From JBEKHI01 sp050012355 (GTDB lineage: Bacteria; Actinomycetota; Actinomycetes; Streptosporangiales; Streptosporangiaceae): a stretch of DNA of 36,068 bases. Each line of letters opens with the position of its first letter. The first letter of the stretch is position 1. Of this stretch, positions 1 to 7,884 are shown one piece after another. Under the pieces are notes generated by a model. That model was not told where the DNA came from, made no database searches, and worked only from the letters and a program-made list of their open reading frames with translations. The translations under genes were made by a program, and so were the position numbers. The stretch is from positions 1 through 36,068 of the forward strand of contig JBEKHI010000024.1 in assembly GCA_050012355.1 (NCBI GenBank). Reading direction: 5' to 3'.

Positions 1-1
1 T

Positions 2-442
2 GACCGGATTATCGCCGCCGAGATCCTGGAACATGTGCCACGGGACGCCGCCGCGATGGCGGAGATCGCCCGGGTCCTCAAGCCTGGTGGCCTGGCCGCG
101 ATCACAGTTCCCTCCTGGTTCCCGGAACGCGTGTGCTGGGCCTTGTCGGAGGAGTACCACACGGTGCCGGGCGGGCACGTCCGGATCTACACCCGCCACG
201 AGCTGGAGACCAAGCTCGAGCGGGCCGGACTCACCGTGACGGGCAAGCATCACGCGCACGCTCTGCACTCGTCGTTCTGGTGGCTAAAATGCCTGGCTGA
301 CGACGATAACGCCTTGGTCGGCGCGTACCACAAACTGCTTGTCTGGGACATCATGCGGGCGCCGGTGTGGACCCGCGCACCGGAGCGCGCGCTGAACCCA
401 GTGCTGGGCAAGAGCCTGGTCCTCTACGCCAGGAAGTCCTGA
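2..442 (+). CDS. Class I SAM-dependent methyltransferase, C-terminal part (5' end outside window)
   Basis: The reading frame is open from the window edge, so only the last ~146 codons are present. The fragment begins with a stretch containing AEILEHVPRD and then IARVLKPGGLAAITVP, which match post-motif I and motif III of Methyltransf_11-type class I methyltransferases ('E(V)LEHV' followed by 'LKPGG'). The Rossmann GxGxG SAM-binding motif would lie upstream and is not visible. The stop (440-442) is 3 bp before the GTG of the next gene, so the two are almost certainly co-transcribed. The substrate cannot be read from sequence; pairing with an alpha/alpha-toroid protein suggests lipid, glycolipid or cell-envelope chemistry (inference). 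Confidence 0.85.
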   Translation, partial: DRIIAAEILEHVPRDAAAMAEIARVLKPGGLAAITVPSWFPERVCWALSEEYHTVPGGHVRIYTRHELETKLERAGLTVTGKHHAHALHSSFWWLKCLADDDNALVGAYHKLLVWDIMRAPVWTRAPERALNPVLGKSLVLYARKS

Positions 443-445
443 AGG

Positions 446-1420
446 GTGGAAATCCGCGCCACCGGTGAGTCGATCGCCCGCGCGCAGCTGCCGAACGGCG
501 CCATCCCCTGGCCGGACGGGCACATCGACCCCTGGGACCATGTGGAATGCGCGATGGCGCTGTCCGCGTGCGGGCTGCTTTCCGAGGCGCGGCGGGCATA
601 CGAGTACCTGCGGCGAACCCAGCGGCCGGATGGTTCGTGGCCACGGTCGGTGGCGGCGTCCGGCGCGGTGCTCGACCCGGCGGCCGAAAGCCACCACGCG
701 GCGTACGTTGCCGTGGGAGTGTGGCACGAGTTTCTCGTGTCGGGGGACACGGAGTTCACGGTTTCCATGTGGCCGGTGGTGCAGCGGGCGCTGTCCTGGA
801 CGCTGAACCTGCAGACGCCGCGCGGCGAGGTCGCCTGGGAGCGCGACGCCAGCGGGCAGCCTGGATCGTTCGCGCTGCTATCCGGCTGCTCGTCGATCCT
901 GATGGCGCTGCGCTGCGCGGTCGCCGTGGCGGAACTCGTCGAGCAGCCGCAGCCAGACTGGGCGAAGGCGGCCGATGCCCTGGCGTCGGTGCTGAGGTCG
1001 GATCAGTCCGCGTTCGCGGACAAGTCACGGTTCGCGATGGACTGGTACTACCCGGTCCTGTGCGGTGCGCTGCGGGATGCCGTGGGGCTTGGCAGGCTCC
1101 GCGAGTCCTGGGACACGTTCGTCGTGCCTGGTCTCGGCGTCCGGTGCGTGAGCGACCAGCCCTGGGTGACGGTCGCGGAAACCTGCGAGCTGGTGCTGGC
1201 GCTAGATGCCTCCGGGCAGCGCCCAGAAGCTGCCGGGTTGTTTGATGTCGTACAACGGCTGCGGGAGCCCGACGGCTCGTACTGGACCGGATGGCAGTAC
1301 GTCAACCAGGCGCACTTCCCCGATGAGCGCAGCTCATGGACCGCCGCCGCCGTGGTCCTAGCGGCCGACGCCCTCCACCCCTTCAGCCCCGGCTCAGGCC
1401 TGTTCCGCGACTGCACGTAG
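446..1420 (+). CDS. Prenyltransferase/squalene-cyclase-like alpha/alpha-toroid protein
   Basis: This is a 324-aa soluble protein beginning at GTG 446, three bases after the preceding stop and with GAAGG just upstream. Several segments resemble QW/prenyltransferase repeats: RRTQRPDGSWPRS near residue 52, QTPRGEVAWERD near 127, and LREPDGSYWTGWQY near the C-terminus. These 'P(D/R)G-x-W' turns between helix pairs are typical of the terpenoid cyclase/protein prenyltransferase toroid fold. I see neither a DxDD nor a DDxxD acid motif, so a true cyclase or prenyltransferase activity is doubtful. Related proteins in other actinomycetes are usually annotated only as prenyltransferase and occur with methyl- and glycosyltransferases (family knowledge). 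The gene ends 28 bp before a long palindrome shared with the convergent gene. Confidence 0.75.
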   Translation: MEIRATGESIARAQLPNGAIPWPDGHIDPWDHVECAMALSACGLLSEARRAYEYLRRTQRPDGSWPRSVAASGAVLDPAAESHHAAYVAVGVWHEFLVSGDTEFTVSMWPVVQRALSWTLNLQTPRGEVAWERDASGQPGSFALLSGCSSILMALRCAVAVAELVEQPQPDWAKAADALASVLRSDQSAFADKSRFAMDWYYPVLCGALRDAVGLGRLRESWDTFVVPGLGVRCVSDQPWVTVAETCELVLALDASGQRPEAAGLFDVVQRLREPDGSYWTGWQYVNQAHFPDERSSWTAAAVVLAADALHPFSPGSGLFRDCT

Positions 1421-1447
1421 CGGCCGGCCCGCCCGCCCGCATCCGAA

Positions 1448-1503
1448 CCCCATGGATGGCCCACCGCTGGGCCTATAGCGCCAGCGATGGGTCATCCATG
1501 GGG
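1448..1503. repeat. Family-1 palindrome, copy 1 (bidirectional terminator-like)
   Basis: There are two 23-base arms at 1448-1470 and 1481-1503. They match at 21 of 23 positions, with one of the differences a G-T wobble, around a 10-base loop. The element lies between the convergent toroid gene (ends 1420) and the minus-strand methyltransferase (stop at 1492-1494). The right arm encodes the last residues of the methyltransferase. The same core (GATGKCCCATCGCTGG and its complement) recurs near 23.8, 33.7 and 35.8 kb. There is no U-tract, but intrinsic terminators of high-GC actinomycetes often lack one, so a terminator role is plausible. Confidence 0.85.
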
Positions 1504-2133
1504 CTGCAGGACACGTTCCAGCACGCGGAGCGAGCCCGCGTGCCGGGCCTCGGTGAATTCTCCGCTATCGAGTGCGCGGCGGTAGATGTGGTACGGGGCC
1601 TGGCCACCGTCGGCGGGGTCGGGGAACACGTCGTGAATCGCCAGCGCGCCGCCCATCGCGACCTGCGGCGCCCAGCTCTCGTAGTCGGTGACGGCCGTTT
1701 CCTCGGTGTGGCCGCCATCGATGAACACCATGCCGAGCGGGGTGTTCCAGTGCCGGGCGAGATCCTTCGACCGGCCCACGACCACGATCACGTCGTCCTC
1801 CGCCCCGGCGACGGCCAGGTTCGCGCGCAGGCCCGGCAACGTGTCGAGCCTGCCAATCGCGGGATCGACGAGCGACGGGTCGTGGTACTCCCACCCGGGC
1901 TGATGCTCCTCCGAGCCGCGATGGTGGTCGATGGTGAGCACCGCCGGAGCTTGAGCGCCCGCCACCCGAACGCCCGAGACCAGGTAGAGAGTTGATTTGC
2001 CCTGGTACGTTCCCACCTCAAGCACGGGGCCGACGCCAACATACGCCGCCGCTGTCTCAGCGAGCGCCAAGCCCTCATCGTGCGGCATGAACCCGGCGGC
2101 GGCCCGTGCGGCCTCAATCAGATCACTGGTCAC
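1492..2133 (-). CDS. Class I SAM-dependent methyltransferase (CmcI/Methyltransf_24-like)
   Basis: About 213 aa from GTG 2133 (beginning MTSDLIEAARAAAG); an in-frame start at 2169 would add 12 residues. The motif VGPVLEVGTYQGKST is a SAM-binding motif I with the E-(V/I)-G-(T/S)-x-x-G-x-S/T pattern, and MVFIDGGHTEETAVTDYESW is the acidic motif with a metal- or catecholate-type Asp/His seen in Methyltransf_24 and CmcI-like O-methyltransferases. The start overlaps the end of the MFS gene by 11 bp, implying translational coupling. Encoded with an exporter, it may modify an exported small molecule (inference). Its 3' end is embedded in the right arm of the palindrome at 1448-1503. Confidence 0.85.
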   Translation of the reverse strand: MTSDLIEAARAAAGFMPHDEGLALAETAAAYVGVGPVLEVGTYQGKSTLYLVSGVRVAGAQAPAVLTIDHHRGSEEHQPGWEYHDPSLVDPAIGRLDTLPGLRANLAVAGAEDDVIVVVGRSKDLARHWNTPLGMVFIDGGHTEETAVTDYESWAPQVAMGGALAIHDVFPDPADGGQAPYHIYRRALDSGEFTEARHAGSLRVLERVLQPHG

Positions 2134-3343
2134 AACTGACCAGCCTAGGCCGCGGGAGGGGCAGGTCACTCGCCGACAGGATGGTTGGGGTTAGGAGGGG
2201 CAGGGCCGCTGCGGCGTAGACGGACAGCATGATCCACAGGGCGGGCCGCACACCGAGCACAGTGCCGAGTGCTCCGGCTAGCAGCGCGCCTAGCGGCGAA
2301 GCCCCGAAGCCGACGAAACGCATCGCCGACACCACCCGGGCCAGCAGAACTTCCGGGCAGTAGGCCTGCCGGAAGCTCTGCGCGATCACGTTCCCGATCG
2401 TGACACCCACGCCGAGCAGCACCGCACCGAGCGCGAAGCAAAAAGCGCTCCCGGACGGGACCAGCACCACGGCGGACACCCCGGTGAGCACCCGGACCAG
2501 CCACAAAGTGCGGGCCGTCCCCATCCAGCCCGCGAGCCGCCGCGCGATAACCGCGCCGAGTATCCCGCCGAAGCCGCTGAACGCGAGCAGGAAACCAACG
2601 TCCCCGGCAGGAAGCCGCGCGACCCGGACCAGGAAGACCACGAACAGCGCCGCGCTGCCGCTGAAACCCGCGTTGCCGACCGCAGCGGATCCGGTGATCG
2701 CTCGCAGGTACGGGTCGGTAGCGATATAGCGCAGCCCGTCGCGGACCCGGCCACCACGCCGACGAGCGCGCGGCGCGCCGGACTCCCTGATGAAGACCAG
2801 GCACACCGCCGAGACCACAAAACTCAAAGAGTTCAGCAAGATCCCCAACGGCCCGACCAACAGGCCCGAACCGCCGCGGCCCATGATCGACGCCACCGAG
2901 GAACTGCCCTGCAGCTTCGCGTTCCCCTCGACCAGGTCCGCGCCGGACACAAGATGCGGCAACAAGACCTGGTATGCGGTCGAAAACAGCACGTTCGCGG
3001 TCCCGGCCAGCAGCGCCACGACGACGACCTGCGCGACGGTGAGCACCCCCGCCCACGCGGCCAGCGGCACGCTCATGAACAGCAACGCTTGGACTAGGTC
3101 GCAGGCGATCATCAGCCGCCGCACTGGCAGCCGGTCCACCCACACGCCCGCGGGCAGCCCGATGACCAGCCACGGCACCGACGACGCGGCGGACACCGCG
3201 GTGAGCGCGAACGTGCTTCCGTGCAGCACAGTAACCACAATCAGCGCCATAACGACGGTGCTCAGTGCCGAGCCGCACAGGCTGATCGTCTCGCCGGTCC
3301 ACAGCAGCAGGAAGTTACGGTGCCTCAGCAGACCGGTTCCCAC
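2123..3343 (-). CDS. MFS transporter, EntS/MFS_3-like exporter
   Basis: A 406-aa protein with about 12 hydrophobic helices, the normal size for a 12-TM major facilitator. The opening 'LLRHRNFLLLWTGETISLCGS' style N-terminus and the 'PAGVWVDRLPVRRLMIACDL' loop 2-3 motif (G-x-x-x-D-R-x-x-R-R variant) fit the EntS-like drug/siderophore exporter group (TC 2.A.1.21/38). GTG 3343 is chosen because GAGG lies 4 bases upstream. It overlaps the 60-aa gene upstream by 29 bp and the methyltransferase downstream by 11 bp, so it is in the middle of a coupled operon under ECF sigma/two-component genes. The substrate is unknown. Confidence 0.88.
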   Translation of the reverse strand: MGTGLLRHRNFLLLWTGETISLCGSALSTVVMALIVVTVLHGSTFALTAVSAASSVPWLVIGLPAGVWVDRLPVRRLMIACDLVQALLFMSVPLAAWAGVLTVAQVVVVALLAGTANVLFSTAYQVLLPHLVSGADLVEGNAKLQGSSSVASIMGRGGSGLLVGPLGILLNSLSFVVSAVCLVFIRESGAPRARRRGGRVRDGLRYIATDPYLRAITGSAAVGNAGFSGSAALFVVFLVRVARLPAGDVGFLLAFSGFGGILGAVIARRLAGWMGTARTLWLVRVLTGVSAVVLVPSGSAFCFALGAVLLGVGVTIGNVIAQSFRQAYCPEVLLARVVSAMRFVGFGASPLGALLAGALGTVLGVRPALWIMLSVYAAAALPLLTPTILSASDLPLPRPRLVSCDQ

Positions 3344-3497
3344 TGGACCTCAATCGCCGCGGGTTTCTATTCTCCTGCTCGATCAGCGCCCGCAGCTTCG
3401 CGCGAGCCTTATCCAGTACCTCGGGATCAGCCGCCGGGACCTCGCCGAGCAGGCTGAGCGGATCGGGGAAGTCCGGGCTCGCTAGCTCTTCAGCCAT
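3315..3497 (-). CDS. Short protein resembling the N-terminus of an ECF-associated anti-sigma-like protein
   Basis: A 60-aa protein from ATG 3497, overlapping the sigma-factor stop by 16 bp and the MFS start by 29 bp. After an acidic start it reads LLGEVPAADPEVLDKARAKL, resembling the opening of the CU044_5270-type proteins that commonly follow ECF sigma genes in actinomycetes ('L..VP.PDP..L..ARARL...I', family knowledge). Those proteins continue with a TM helix and an extracytoplasmic domain, which are absent here. The gene ends in a basic, low-complexity tail. I read it as a truncated or minimal sigma partner; it could equally be an unrelated small coupling protein. Confidence 0.6.
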   Translation of the reverse strand: MAEELASPDFPDPLSLLGEVPAADPEVLDKARAKLRALIEQENRNPRRLRSSGNRSAEAP

Positions 3498-4024
3498 TCG
3501 TCCTCCCGGTTCATTGCCAGCCGCAGCGCGAGCCGCGCCCGGTGCAGCCGACTGCGCGCGGTTCCCTGCGGGATGCCGAGCACGTCCGCCGCCTCGGCGG
3601 GGGTGAGCTGCTCCCACGCGACCAGCAGCAGGACCTCGCGCTCGGCGGCCGGCAGCGCCCGGAGCGCGGGGACCAGCGACCGGGCGACCGCCGCAGAGTC
3701 GAGGCGTTCAGCGACCTCATCCCACGGATCGATGACCGGTTCCGGCGGAGGCGCACCGCCCGGAGCCGCCCGCCAGTATGCCCGGAGGACGTTCCGTGCG
3801 ATCCCGTACAGCCAAGGGAGCGCGGTGAACTGCTGAGTGTCGTACGTCGTTCTGGACGAAAAGGCGCGTAGCCATACCTCGGCCAGCAGGTCGTCCGCTG
3901 CCTGACGCCCGCTACGGCGGGTGAGGTAGGCGTGCACCGCCGCCTCGTGCCGACGGACGACCTCCTCGAATGAGTCCGGCCGGCCGCGCAGCGAGCGCTC
4001 GATCAACGTCGCGTCAGTATCCAC
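3482..4024 (-). CDS. ECF-type RNA polymerase sigma factor
   Basis: 180 aa, the usual size for an extracytoplasmic-function sigma factor. Region 2 spans roughly residues 13-85 (RRHEAAVHAYLTRR, DDLLAEVWLRAF, and PWLYGIARNVLRAYWR, the region 2.3/2.4 helix). Region 4 spans about 118-170 (LPAAEREVLLLVAWEQLT, then PAEAADVLGIPQGTARSRLH, the HTH). The ATG at 4024 has GGTGGAGG 8-10 bases upstream. It begins 43 bp after the response regulator and is followed by overlapping genes, so it may belong to a six-gene operon headed by the kinase. A normal-length membrane anti-sigma factor is missing next to it. Confidence 0.92.
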   Translation of the reverse strand: MDTDATLIERSLRGRPDSFEEVVRRHEAAVHAYLTRRSGRQAADDLLAEVWLRAFSSRTTYDTQQFTALPWLYGIARNVLRAYWRAAPGGAPPPEPVIDPWDEVAERLDSAAVARSLVPALRALPAAEREVLLLVAWEQLTPAEAADVLGIPQGTARSRLHRARLALRLAMNREDEWLKS

Positions 4025-4067
4025 AACACCTCCACCCTGTCATTGCGCGAACCGGGCGGAGCGTTCG

Positions 4068-4712
4068 CTATGAGTTGAGATACGCCAGGACGGCCAGCAC
4101 GCGGCGGTTGTCGTCGTCTGAGAGGGCCAGGCCGAGGCGGCCGAAGATGCCGGCCGCGTGCTTGGACACCGCCTTCTCGCTGATGAACAGGCGCTGCGCG
4201 ATCGCGGCGTTGGACCGGCCCTCGGCCATCAGCGCGAGTACCTCGCGTTCCCGCGGCGTGAGGGCGGCCAGCGGTTCGTCGCGAGACCGGTGGTTCATCA
4301 GCCGGCCGACAACCTCCGAGTCCAGGACGGTGCCGCCGCCCGCCACCCTCCGGACCGCATCCACGAACGCCTCGTCGCTGAACACCCGGTCCTTGAGCAG
4401 GTAGCCGATCCCGCCGGCCGCGTCGGCGAGCAGCTCACGGGCGTACAACTGCTCGACATACTGCGAGAGCACGAGGACCGGAAGCCCGGGATGGACCTGC
4501 CGGGCCGAGATCGCGACGCGGAGCCCGTCGTCGGTCTGGGTGGGCGGCAGCCGGACGTCCACGATCCCGACGTCCGGCTTCAGCTCGGTCAGCGCGCGCA
4601 GCAGCTCAGGGGCGGTAGGCACCGCGGCGACCACCTCGAAGCCATGCGCCTCCAGCAGCCGGACCAGGCCGTTCCTCAGGAGATAGAGATCTTCGCCGAT
4701 GACAACGCGCAC
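4068..4712 (-). CDS. NarL/LuxR-family response regulator
   Basis: 214 aa. The receiver domain (about 1-120) has the acidic pair E7/D8, phospho-acceptor D52 (in VGIVDVRLPP), S83 and K107 (in YLLKD). The LuxR HTH at about 150-205 reads LTPREREVLALMAEGRSN followed by AIAQRLFISEKAVSKHAAGI, a close match to the family. It overlaps the 3' end of the kinase gene by 37 bp, the usual sign of a cognate pair. The likely role is phosphorylation-dependent transcriptional control of this locus, possibly including the ECF sigma gene 43 bp downstream (inference). Confidence 0.94.
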   Translation of the reverse strand: MRVVIGEDLYLLRNGLVRLLEAHGFEVVAAVPTAPELLRALTELKPDVGIVDVRLPPTQTDDGLRVAISARQVHPGLPVLVLSQYVEQLYARELLADAAGGIGYLLKDRVFSDEAFVDAVRRVAGGGTVLDSEVVGRLMNHRSRDEPLAALTPREREVLALMAEGRSNAAIAQRLFISEKAVSKHAAGIFGRLGLALSDDDNRRVLAVLAYLNS

Positions 4713-6268
4713 GGGACCTCGATGACGACGATGGTCGGACCGCCGACCGGACTGGACACCGCCAGGATGCCATCGAACGTGGCCAGCCTGCGCTCGACTC
4801 CGGCGAGTCCGGTCCCCCGCGCAGCGTCAGCACCGCCGCCCCCGTCGTCGGTGACCTCCACGCGCAGCGCCAAGCTGGTGCGGAGCCCCTGTATCCGCAC
4901 CCTCGTGGCACCCGAGTGGCGTACCGCGTTGGCCAGTGCCTCCGCGGCGGCGAAATACACGGCCGCCGCCAGCGGCATCGCCACCTCGTCGGGCAGGTCG
5001 ATCTCGACGTCAACCGGGAGCGGGGCGTCGAGCGCCAGCGACCGGAGCGCGTCGGCCAGCCCGCGGTCGGCGAGCACCGGCGGGTAGATGCCGCGCACCA
5101 GGTCCCGCAGGTCGGTCAGGGCACGCGAGGATGTCTCGCGCGCCTCGCTGACCAGCGCCAGCGCTGCCTCCGGGCTCGTGAGCATGAGCTGCTCCGCCGC
5201 CCGCAGCGACATGCCCACCGCCACTAGCCGCGCCTGCGCGCCGTCGTGCAGGTCACGTTCGATCCGCTTGAGCTCGGTGATCGCGGTGTCGGTGGCTTCT
5301 GACCGCGAGAGGGTGAGCCGCTCCACCCTCTGGGTGAGCTGTGTCACCTTCTTGTTGCTCAACGCCGGCCACAACCGGGCCGTGACCACCAGCAGCACGA
5401 GCCCCTGCACGCCCGCGAGGTAACCGGCCGCGGTGGAGTTGACAACGATAAGTCCGTAGATGTGGGCCGGGTCGTGCACCGCGGCCACCAGCAGGCCGTA
5501 GAGGGCGAAAAGCCCGAGGCCCAGGACGGCGAGGTAGGCGGCCCACCGCTTGGCGAGGCTCACGGTGGTCACCGAGGCCGCCGCGGTGAGCACGTACCAG
5601 TCCAGGTACGCGGTGTGAAAGCCATCAGCGACGGCGATCCAGGCGATGATCACCGGCAGGAGCAGGGTCGGCGGGACCGGCCCGCGGTTGCGCAGCGCAT
5701 TGCCGAACGCCCGCAGCTGCGCCGATCCCGGGCCGTCGGCTCTGGCCAGCAGCCACAACCCGACGACGATGAAGATGACGGCCTCGACCGGCACCAGGTT
5801 CGCCGTCCAGATAGGCGAACGCAGAGCGAAGATGAACGGGGTCGGCAGACCACTGAAGGCCGTGATTCCCTTCCCGGCCGGGACCACCGAGACTGCCTTC
5901 GATGTAAAGGCGAACCCGGTTTCCCTCAGCACCTGAGTGACGGGCAAGACGCCGTAGAACGTCACCGGCGGAGCCACGATGGAGTTCGCGTAATCGATGC
6001 CGAAGGCTCCGTACCCGATCAGCGCGAACGAGGTCAGCTTGGCGGCGACCGCCGGAACGACACAGGCGAGCAGGCCAGCCACGATGACCAGCACCAGCGG
6101 GACGGTGTAGGCCCCGGCGTCCAGGCCGAAGGTCGCCAGCGAGATGACGATGAGCGCGAGCGGAAGCACCCGGGCGCGGAAACGCTGCCGCGGCGAACCA
6201 GGCGCGCGGGCCAGCGTGATCGCGATGCAAAGGGCAGCGTAGGCGACCGCGAAGATGATCGTTGCCAT
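4676..6268 (-). CDS. Membrane sensor histidine kinase, HisKA_3 (NarL/DesK) class
   Basis: 530 aa. The N-terminal ~300 residues contain about eight to ten hydrophobic segments with no obvious extracellular domain, so sensing is probably within or at the membrane. A short linker leads to the HisKA_3 dimerisation helix ELKRIERDLHDGAQARLVAV with phospho-acceptor H341. The HATPase_c domain follows, with N-box EALANAVRHSG (about 443-453) and G-box GTGLAGVERRL (about 485-495). The DHDG-type H-box is typical of kinases paired with LuxR response regulators, and such a gene overlaps it directly. No Shine-Dalgarno is evident before ATG 6268. The stimulus is unknown. Confidence 0.93.
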   Translation of the reverse strand: MATIIFAVAYAALCIAITLARAPGSPRQRFRARVLPLALIVISLATFGLDAGAYTVPLVLVIVAGLLACVVPAVAAKLTSFALIGYGAFGIDYANSIVAPPVTFYGVLPVTQVLRETGFAFTSKAVSVVPAGKGITAFSGLPTPFIFALRSPIWTANLVPVEAVIFIVVGLWLLARADGPGSAQLRAFGNALRNRGPVPPTLLLPVIIAWIAVADGFHTAYLDWYVLTAAASVTTVSLAKRWAAYLAVLGLGLFALYGLLVAAVHDPAHIYGLIVVNSTAAGYLAGVQGLVLLVVTARLWPALSNKKVTQLTQRVERLTLSRSEATDTAITELKRIERDLHDGAQARLVAVGMSLRAAEQLMLTSPEAALALVSEARETSSRALTDLRDLVRGIYPPVLADRGLADALRSLALDAPLPVDVEIDLPDEVAMPLAAAVYFAAAEALANAVRHSGATRVRIQGLRTSLALRVEVTDDGGGGADAARGTGLAGVERRLATFDGILAVSSPVGGPTIVVIEVPCALSSAKISIS

Positions 6269-6539
6269 GGCTTAATCGTGGCGGTCGCGGTGCGCGGTGC
6301 GCTAGGGACCTAAGCCCACTCTTGTTCTGGCCGGGCCGGAACCCCGTTGCGGTCAACGGGTAATCGCGATCGCAGCAGGTCACCTGCCTCTCCGGCAACA
6401 GATTGCTCCCCTGATGGTCCCCCATACGGCACACCAATACTGATATAGTCGGCCCATCTCCGCCACAAGCCTCATAGCAATACGCCTATGGGCAATCCAC
6501 CCTGAAGCCCCCTTTTGTCGATCGGAGCGGCGCAACCCG
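6269..6539. promoter_or_regulatory. Divergent intergenic region with two perfect palindromes and a -10-like hexamer
   Basis: 271 bp separate the divergent kinase and XRE genes. Visible elements are CCCGTTG-N4-CAACGGG (6343-6360), GCAGGT-C-ACCTGC (6375-6387), and TATAGT (6444-6449) as a possible -10 reading towards the XRE gene, with no convincing -35. The first palindrome is about 75 bp before the kinase start and is a good operator candidate for the LuxR regulator. The assignments are inferences from symmetry only. Confidence 0.4.
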
Positions 6540-7394
6540 ATGCCAACCCCTCAAGACCCTGTGGTGTCCAGCAGGCACCTCCGTGCCACCTTGCGCGAGG
6601 CGCGCGAGGGCCTCGGACTCACCAGGCAGCAGGTAGCAGATGCCCTTGACTGGTCCCTCTCTAAGGTCGCCCGCATCGAGGACGGCAAGGTAAGAGTGTC
6701 GACCACCGACCTGCGAGCGTTGCTTGGCCTGTACCGAATCACGGATCCAGAGAGGACCGCGAGGCTCGAAAGTCTCAGCCGGAACACCAGAGGGTCCGCC
6801 TACTACGACGAGCACAAGAACGCGCTGGACCCAGGCTTCCGCGCCTACCTGAGCTATGAGCGATCCGCGTCGCACATCATGGGATTTCATCTTGCGGTTC
6901 CTGGGCTGTTTCAGACCGAGGGCTACACAAAGGCGATCTTGAAGGGGCTCGGCTCAACTCATGCGGCGGAACGGCGCGAACTTCGAACCAAGCGTCTAGC
7001 CATGCTGCTAGACGACGACGGGCCTGCGATCCACTACATCGTTGGCGAGGAGTCGCTGCGGCGTCAGGTTGGCGGATCCGCCGTGATGGGTGAACAGCTT
7101 GCCAAGCTTCAGGACGATATGAGGCGACCGAAGATCTCATTGGGGATCATCCCTCTTGCGGCTGGCGCCTACCCATCCATGTTCGAGTCGTTCACTCTCC
7201 TGCGTTCTCCCGAGTGGAACGAGGACGTGCTCTTCCGCGAGACCACTGTCAAGACAGTCACCGACCGCGAAGATCCGGACCTTATCGCGGGGTACCGCGG
7301 TCGTTTCGATGTGATGCGCGAGATGTCGCTACAGGACAAAGAGGCTAAGGATCTAATCGACACCTTGATCAAGGAACTGCGGCACTCTGCCTAA
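6540..7394 (+). CDS. XRE-family helix-turn-helix regulator with DUF5753
   Basis: 284 aa, the standard length for the family. HTH_31/XRE domain: residues about 13-60, LRATLREAREGLGLTRQQVA and WSLSKVARIEDG, the 'S-x-x-K-x-x-R-x-E-x-G' recognition helix and its anchor. DUF5753: about 100-280, including YLSYERSASHIMGFHLAVPG and FQTEGYTKAIL near its start, the characteristic 'W/Y.P..VPGLLQTE.YA' equivalent. Members such as WhiJ of Streptomyces usually work with a small DUF397 protein encoded alongside (family knowledge). Here the DUF397 gene is at 8273-8464 on the other strand. The local DNA is less GC-rich than its neighbours, consistent with an accessory insertion. Confidence 0.92.
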   Translation: MPTPQDPVVSSRHLRATLREAREGLGLTRQQVADALDWSLSKVARIEDGKVRVSTTDLRALLGLYRITDPERTARLESLSRNTRGSAYYDEHKNALDPGFRAYLSYERSASHIMGFHLAVPGLFQTEGYTKAILKGLGSTHAAERRELRTKRLAMLLDDDGPAIHYIVGEESLRRQVGGSAVMGEQLAKLQDDMRRPKISLGIIPLAAGAYPSMFESFTLLRSPEWNEDVLFRETTVKTVTDREDPDLIAGYRGRFDVMREMSLQDKEAKDLIDTLIKELRHSA

Positions 7395-7446
7395 CAGGTG
7401 ATGCGAGCAGGGCCATCCGATCAGGGAACTGAGGAGTGAGGGGTTC

Positions 7447-7884
7447 ATGGGAAGGAATCGCCGTGGCCAAAAACGGCCGAGGGCTGCCCGTTACTCCCCT
7501 GCCGTGCTCAATGGGAACCACGCCGACGCGGAGCCCCACGAATCTGCGGCACGACAAAAATCTCCTACGATATCCGAACGACAAGAGGATTCTCCGAAAT
7601 CTTTGATGGATTTCCTCTGGCGCCTATTCAAGGATCCCGACGCACGAGACGGGTGTCGCGACGTCTGCCGCATCTTCGCACCTTACGTATTCGTCCCGCT
7701 CGGCGCAATCGTGATCATCGTGATATCCGTACTCATCCTCAGCGCCTCCAGCATGCCGTACGACCTGAAGCTTGCGATCGGGACTGGTAGTACGGTCTTC
7801 ATGGTGATCGGCGGCGGCATCAAGCTCTGGCGCAGGAGAGGACGAAGGGGCTTACCTCCCTTGAGGCAGACGCTTGCTATCTGA
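7447..7884 (+). CDS. Small two-helix membrane protein of unknown function
   Basis: 145 aa, not a family I recognise. ATG 7447 is preceded by a strong GAGGAGTGAGGGG purine run, which decides the start. Residues 1-75 are basic and polar (MGRNRRGQKRPRAARYSP at the start). TM1 is at about 79-100 (FAPYVFVPLGAIVIIVISVL) and TM2 at about 109-127 (KLAIGTGSTVFMVIGGGI), followed by a WRRRGRRG basic tail. Positive charges on both ends predict both termini in the cytoplasm. It is 52 bp downstream of the XRE-DUF5753 gene on the same strand, so probably in its operon. Cys70 and Cys74 precede TM1. Function is open. Confidence 0.7.
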   Translation: MGRNRRGQKRPRAARYSPAVLNGNHADAEPHESAARQKSPTISERQEDSPKSLMDFLWRLFKDPDARDGCRDVCRIFAPYVFVPLGAIVIIVISVLILSASSMPYDLKLAIGTGSTVFMVIGGGIKLWRRRGRRGLPPLRQTLAI

